64,000 nt of DNA from Brevibacterium aurantiacum (GTDB lineage: Bacteria > Actinomycetota > Actinomycetes > Actinomycetales > Brevibacteriaceae): contig NZ_VLTK01000004.1 of NCBI RefSeq assembly GCF_007558825.1, positions 263,460 to 327,459 on the forward strand, given 5' to 3'. Every line of letters starts with the position of its first letter. The stretch's first letter is position 1. The notes under the pieces are model-generated. The model saw only the letters and a program-made list of their open reading frames with translations, ran no database searches and was not told where the DNA came from. Position numbers and translations under genes: made by a program. Shown here piece after piece: positions 63,366-64,000 of this stretch.

Positions 63366-64000
63366 TCAGGAATCGCCTCCGGCGGTGCCTGAGGTTCCTG
63401 CGTTGACATCGTTCAGGCGATACTTCTTCGCCGCCTCAACCGGCACCGAGCGAGCGATCTCGCCGCGGTCGGCCAGCAGCTGCAAGGTCCGGACGACCAT
63501 CGAGTGCGCATCGATCTTGAAATGGCGCCGGGCGGCGGCACGCGTGTCTGAGAACCCGAAGCCGTCGGCACCAAGGGTCGCGAAGTCCTGGCTGAGGAAC
63601 GGACGGATGAGGTCAGGCTGCGTGGAGTCGAAGTCGCTGGTGGCGACGATCGGCCCTGCCTCGGCGCCCAGGCGCTCGCGCACATAGGGCGTACGCGGCT
63701 CGGCTTCGAAGTTCTCGAGCTTCTCGGCCTCGCACTTCAGCGCATCGCGGCGCAGCTCGGCCCATGAGGTCACCGACCAGACGGCCGCATCCACGCCCCA
63801 TTCCTGAGCCAGCAGACCACGGGCCTCGAGTGCCCACGGGACTGCGACTCCCGACGCGAGGAGCTGAGCCTGCGGACGATCGGCGGCCCCCGCCTCGGCG
63901 CCGGTGCCGGCATCTGCCACTCGGTGGATGCCGCGCAGGATCCCATCGACGTCGACATCCTCGGGTTCGGCCGGCTGCAGCATCGGCTCGTTGTACACGG
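63366..64000 (-). CDS. aceE: Pyruvate dehydrogenase E1, homodimeric type, C-terminal part (runs off the window)
   Basis: The last 211 codons of AceE. They show YNEPMLQPAEPEDVDVDGILRGIHRV, the transketolase C-terminal segment LLASGVAVPWALEARGLLAQEWGVDAAVWSVTSWAELRRDAL, and the final FLSQDFATLGADGFGFSDTRAAARRHFKIDAHSMVV, diagnostic of the homodimeric E1. It decarboxylates pyruvate with thiamine diphosphate in the pyruvate dehydrogenase complex. The N-terminal 700 or so residues lie beyond 64000. Confidence 0.96.
   Translation of the reverse strand, partial: VYNEPMLQPAEPEDVDVDGILRGIHRVADAGTGAEAGAADRPQAQLLASGVAVPWALEARGLLAQEWGVDAAVWSVTSWAELRRDALKCEAEKLENFEAEPRTPYVRERLGAEAGPIVATSDFDSTQPDLIRPFLSQDFATLGADGFGFSDTRAAARRHFKIDAHSMVVRTLQLLADRGEIARSVPVEAAKKYRLNDVNAGTSGTAGGDS

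Overview
The window is a 64 kb chromosomal segment from a high-GC Gram-positive bacterium. GTG/TTG starts, DUF1707, DUF3152, DUF4333 and DUF2617/DUF4178/DUF350 proteins, a mycothiol-type DinB protein, the homodimeric aceE type, a short SRP RNA and ECF42/DGPF modules all point to Actinobacteria. The overall mix suits Brevibacterium or a close relative (inference, no database search). Coding density is high, genes often overlap by 1-4 bases, and I see no insertion sequence, prophage, CRISPR array or plasmid function.

Layout. 0-6.8 kb: dnaX (partial), DUF1707 and acetyltransferase genes, then a tightly coupled DUF4178-DUF2617-Gly/Ser protein-DUF350-membrane spermidine-synthase operon. 6.9-11.1 kb: a DinB-like protein, a sirtuin with an altered zinc site, a flavoprotein, an amidase and an AlkD-type protein. 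11.1-17.7 kb: two YCII(DGPF)/ECF42 sigma modules pointing in opposite directions, each preceded by a TGTCGA-N17-CGWC promoter candidate. Between them lie a DUF4333 lipoprotein, a quinone oxidoreductase, a DJ-1/PfpI protein and tRNA-Ser(GGA). 17.7-20.6 kb: SRP RNA, an L,D-transpeptidase lipoprotein and a siderophore-binding lipoprotein behind a DtxR-type iron box.

20.6-29.0 kb is the most unusual stretch. It holds a ClgR/PopR-like regulator, a SHOCT membrane protein, a two-component system, a two-gene clpP operon, a DUF6412-like protein, a second YidC-type insertase and a ClpC-like unfoldase. The second clpP has lost its catalytic Ser and His, while the first keeps the triad. The unfoldase carries an LGF tripeptide where ClpC docks ClpP, and its gene lies behind an HspR-type (HAIR) inverted repeat. 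Palindromes of related sequence precede the regulator and the clpP operon. I propose a dedicated accessory Clp protease for stress or membrane-protein quality control.

29.1-39.2 kb: a DUF3152 protease-like lipoprotein, two tandem VOC proteins, and a six-gene peptide/nickel-type ABC transporter cluster with a luciferase-like monooxygenase and a fused CMD/AhpD protein. 39.2-48.6 kb: a thioredoxin-reductase-like/methyltransferase pair with a divergent XRE-cupin regulator; aldehyde dehydrogenase plus DUF779 behind a 21-bp tandem repeat; a kinase-like protein; SRPBCC; an aquaporin-truncated GNAT-M23 operon; and an AI-2E family exporter.

48.7-64 kb: an M3 peptidase fused to a YbaK-type deacylase domain, queuosine-precursor transporter and Tgt, homocysteine methyltransferase, hisC-glcD, and mqo. 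The end of the window carries a ureide/C4-acid group (allE, DUF6986, NAD-malic enzyme, divergent IclR regulator) and the end of aceE. Glyoxylate from ureides or glycolate, malate and pyruvate link mqo, malic enzyme, glcD and aceE metabolically. Several convergent gene pairs share long hairpins that probably terminate both transcripts.
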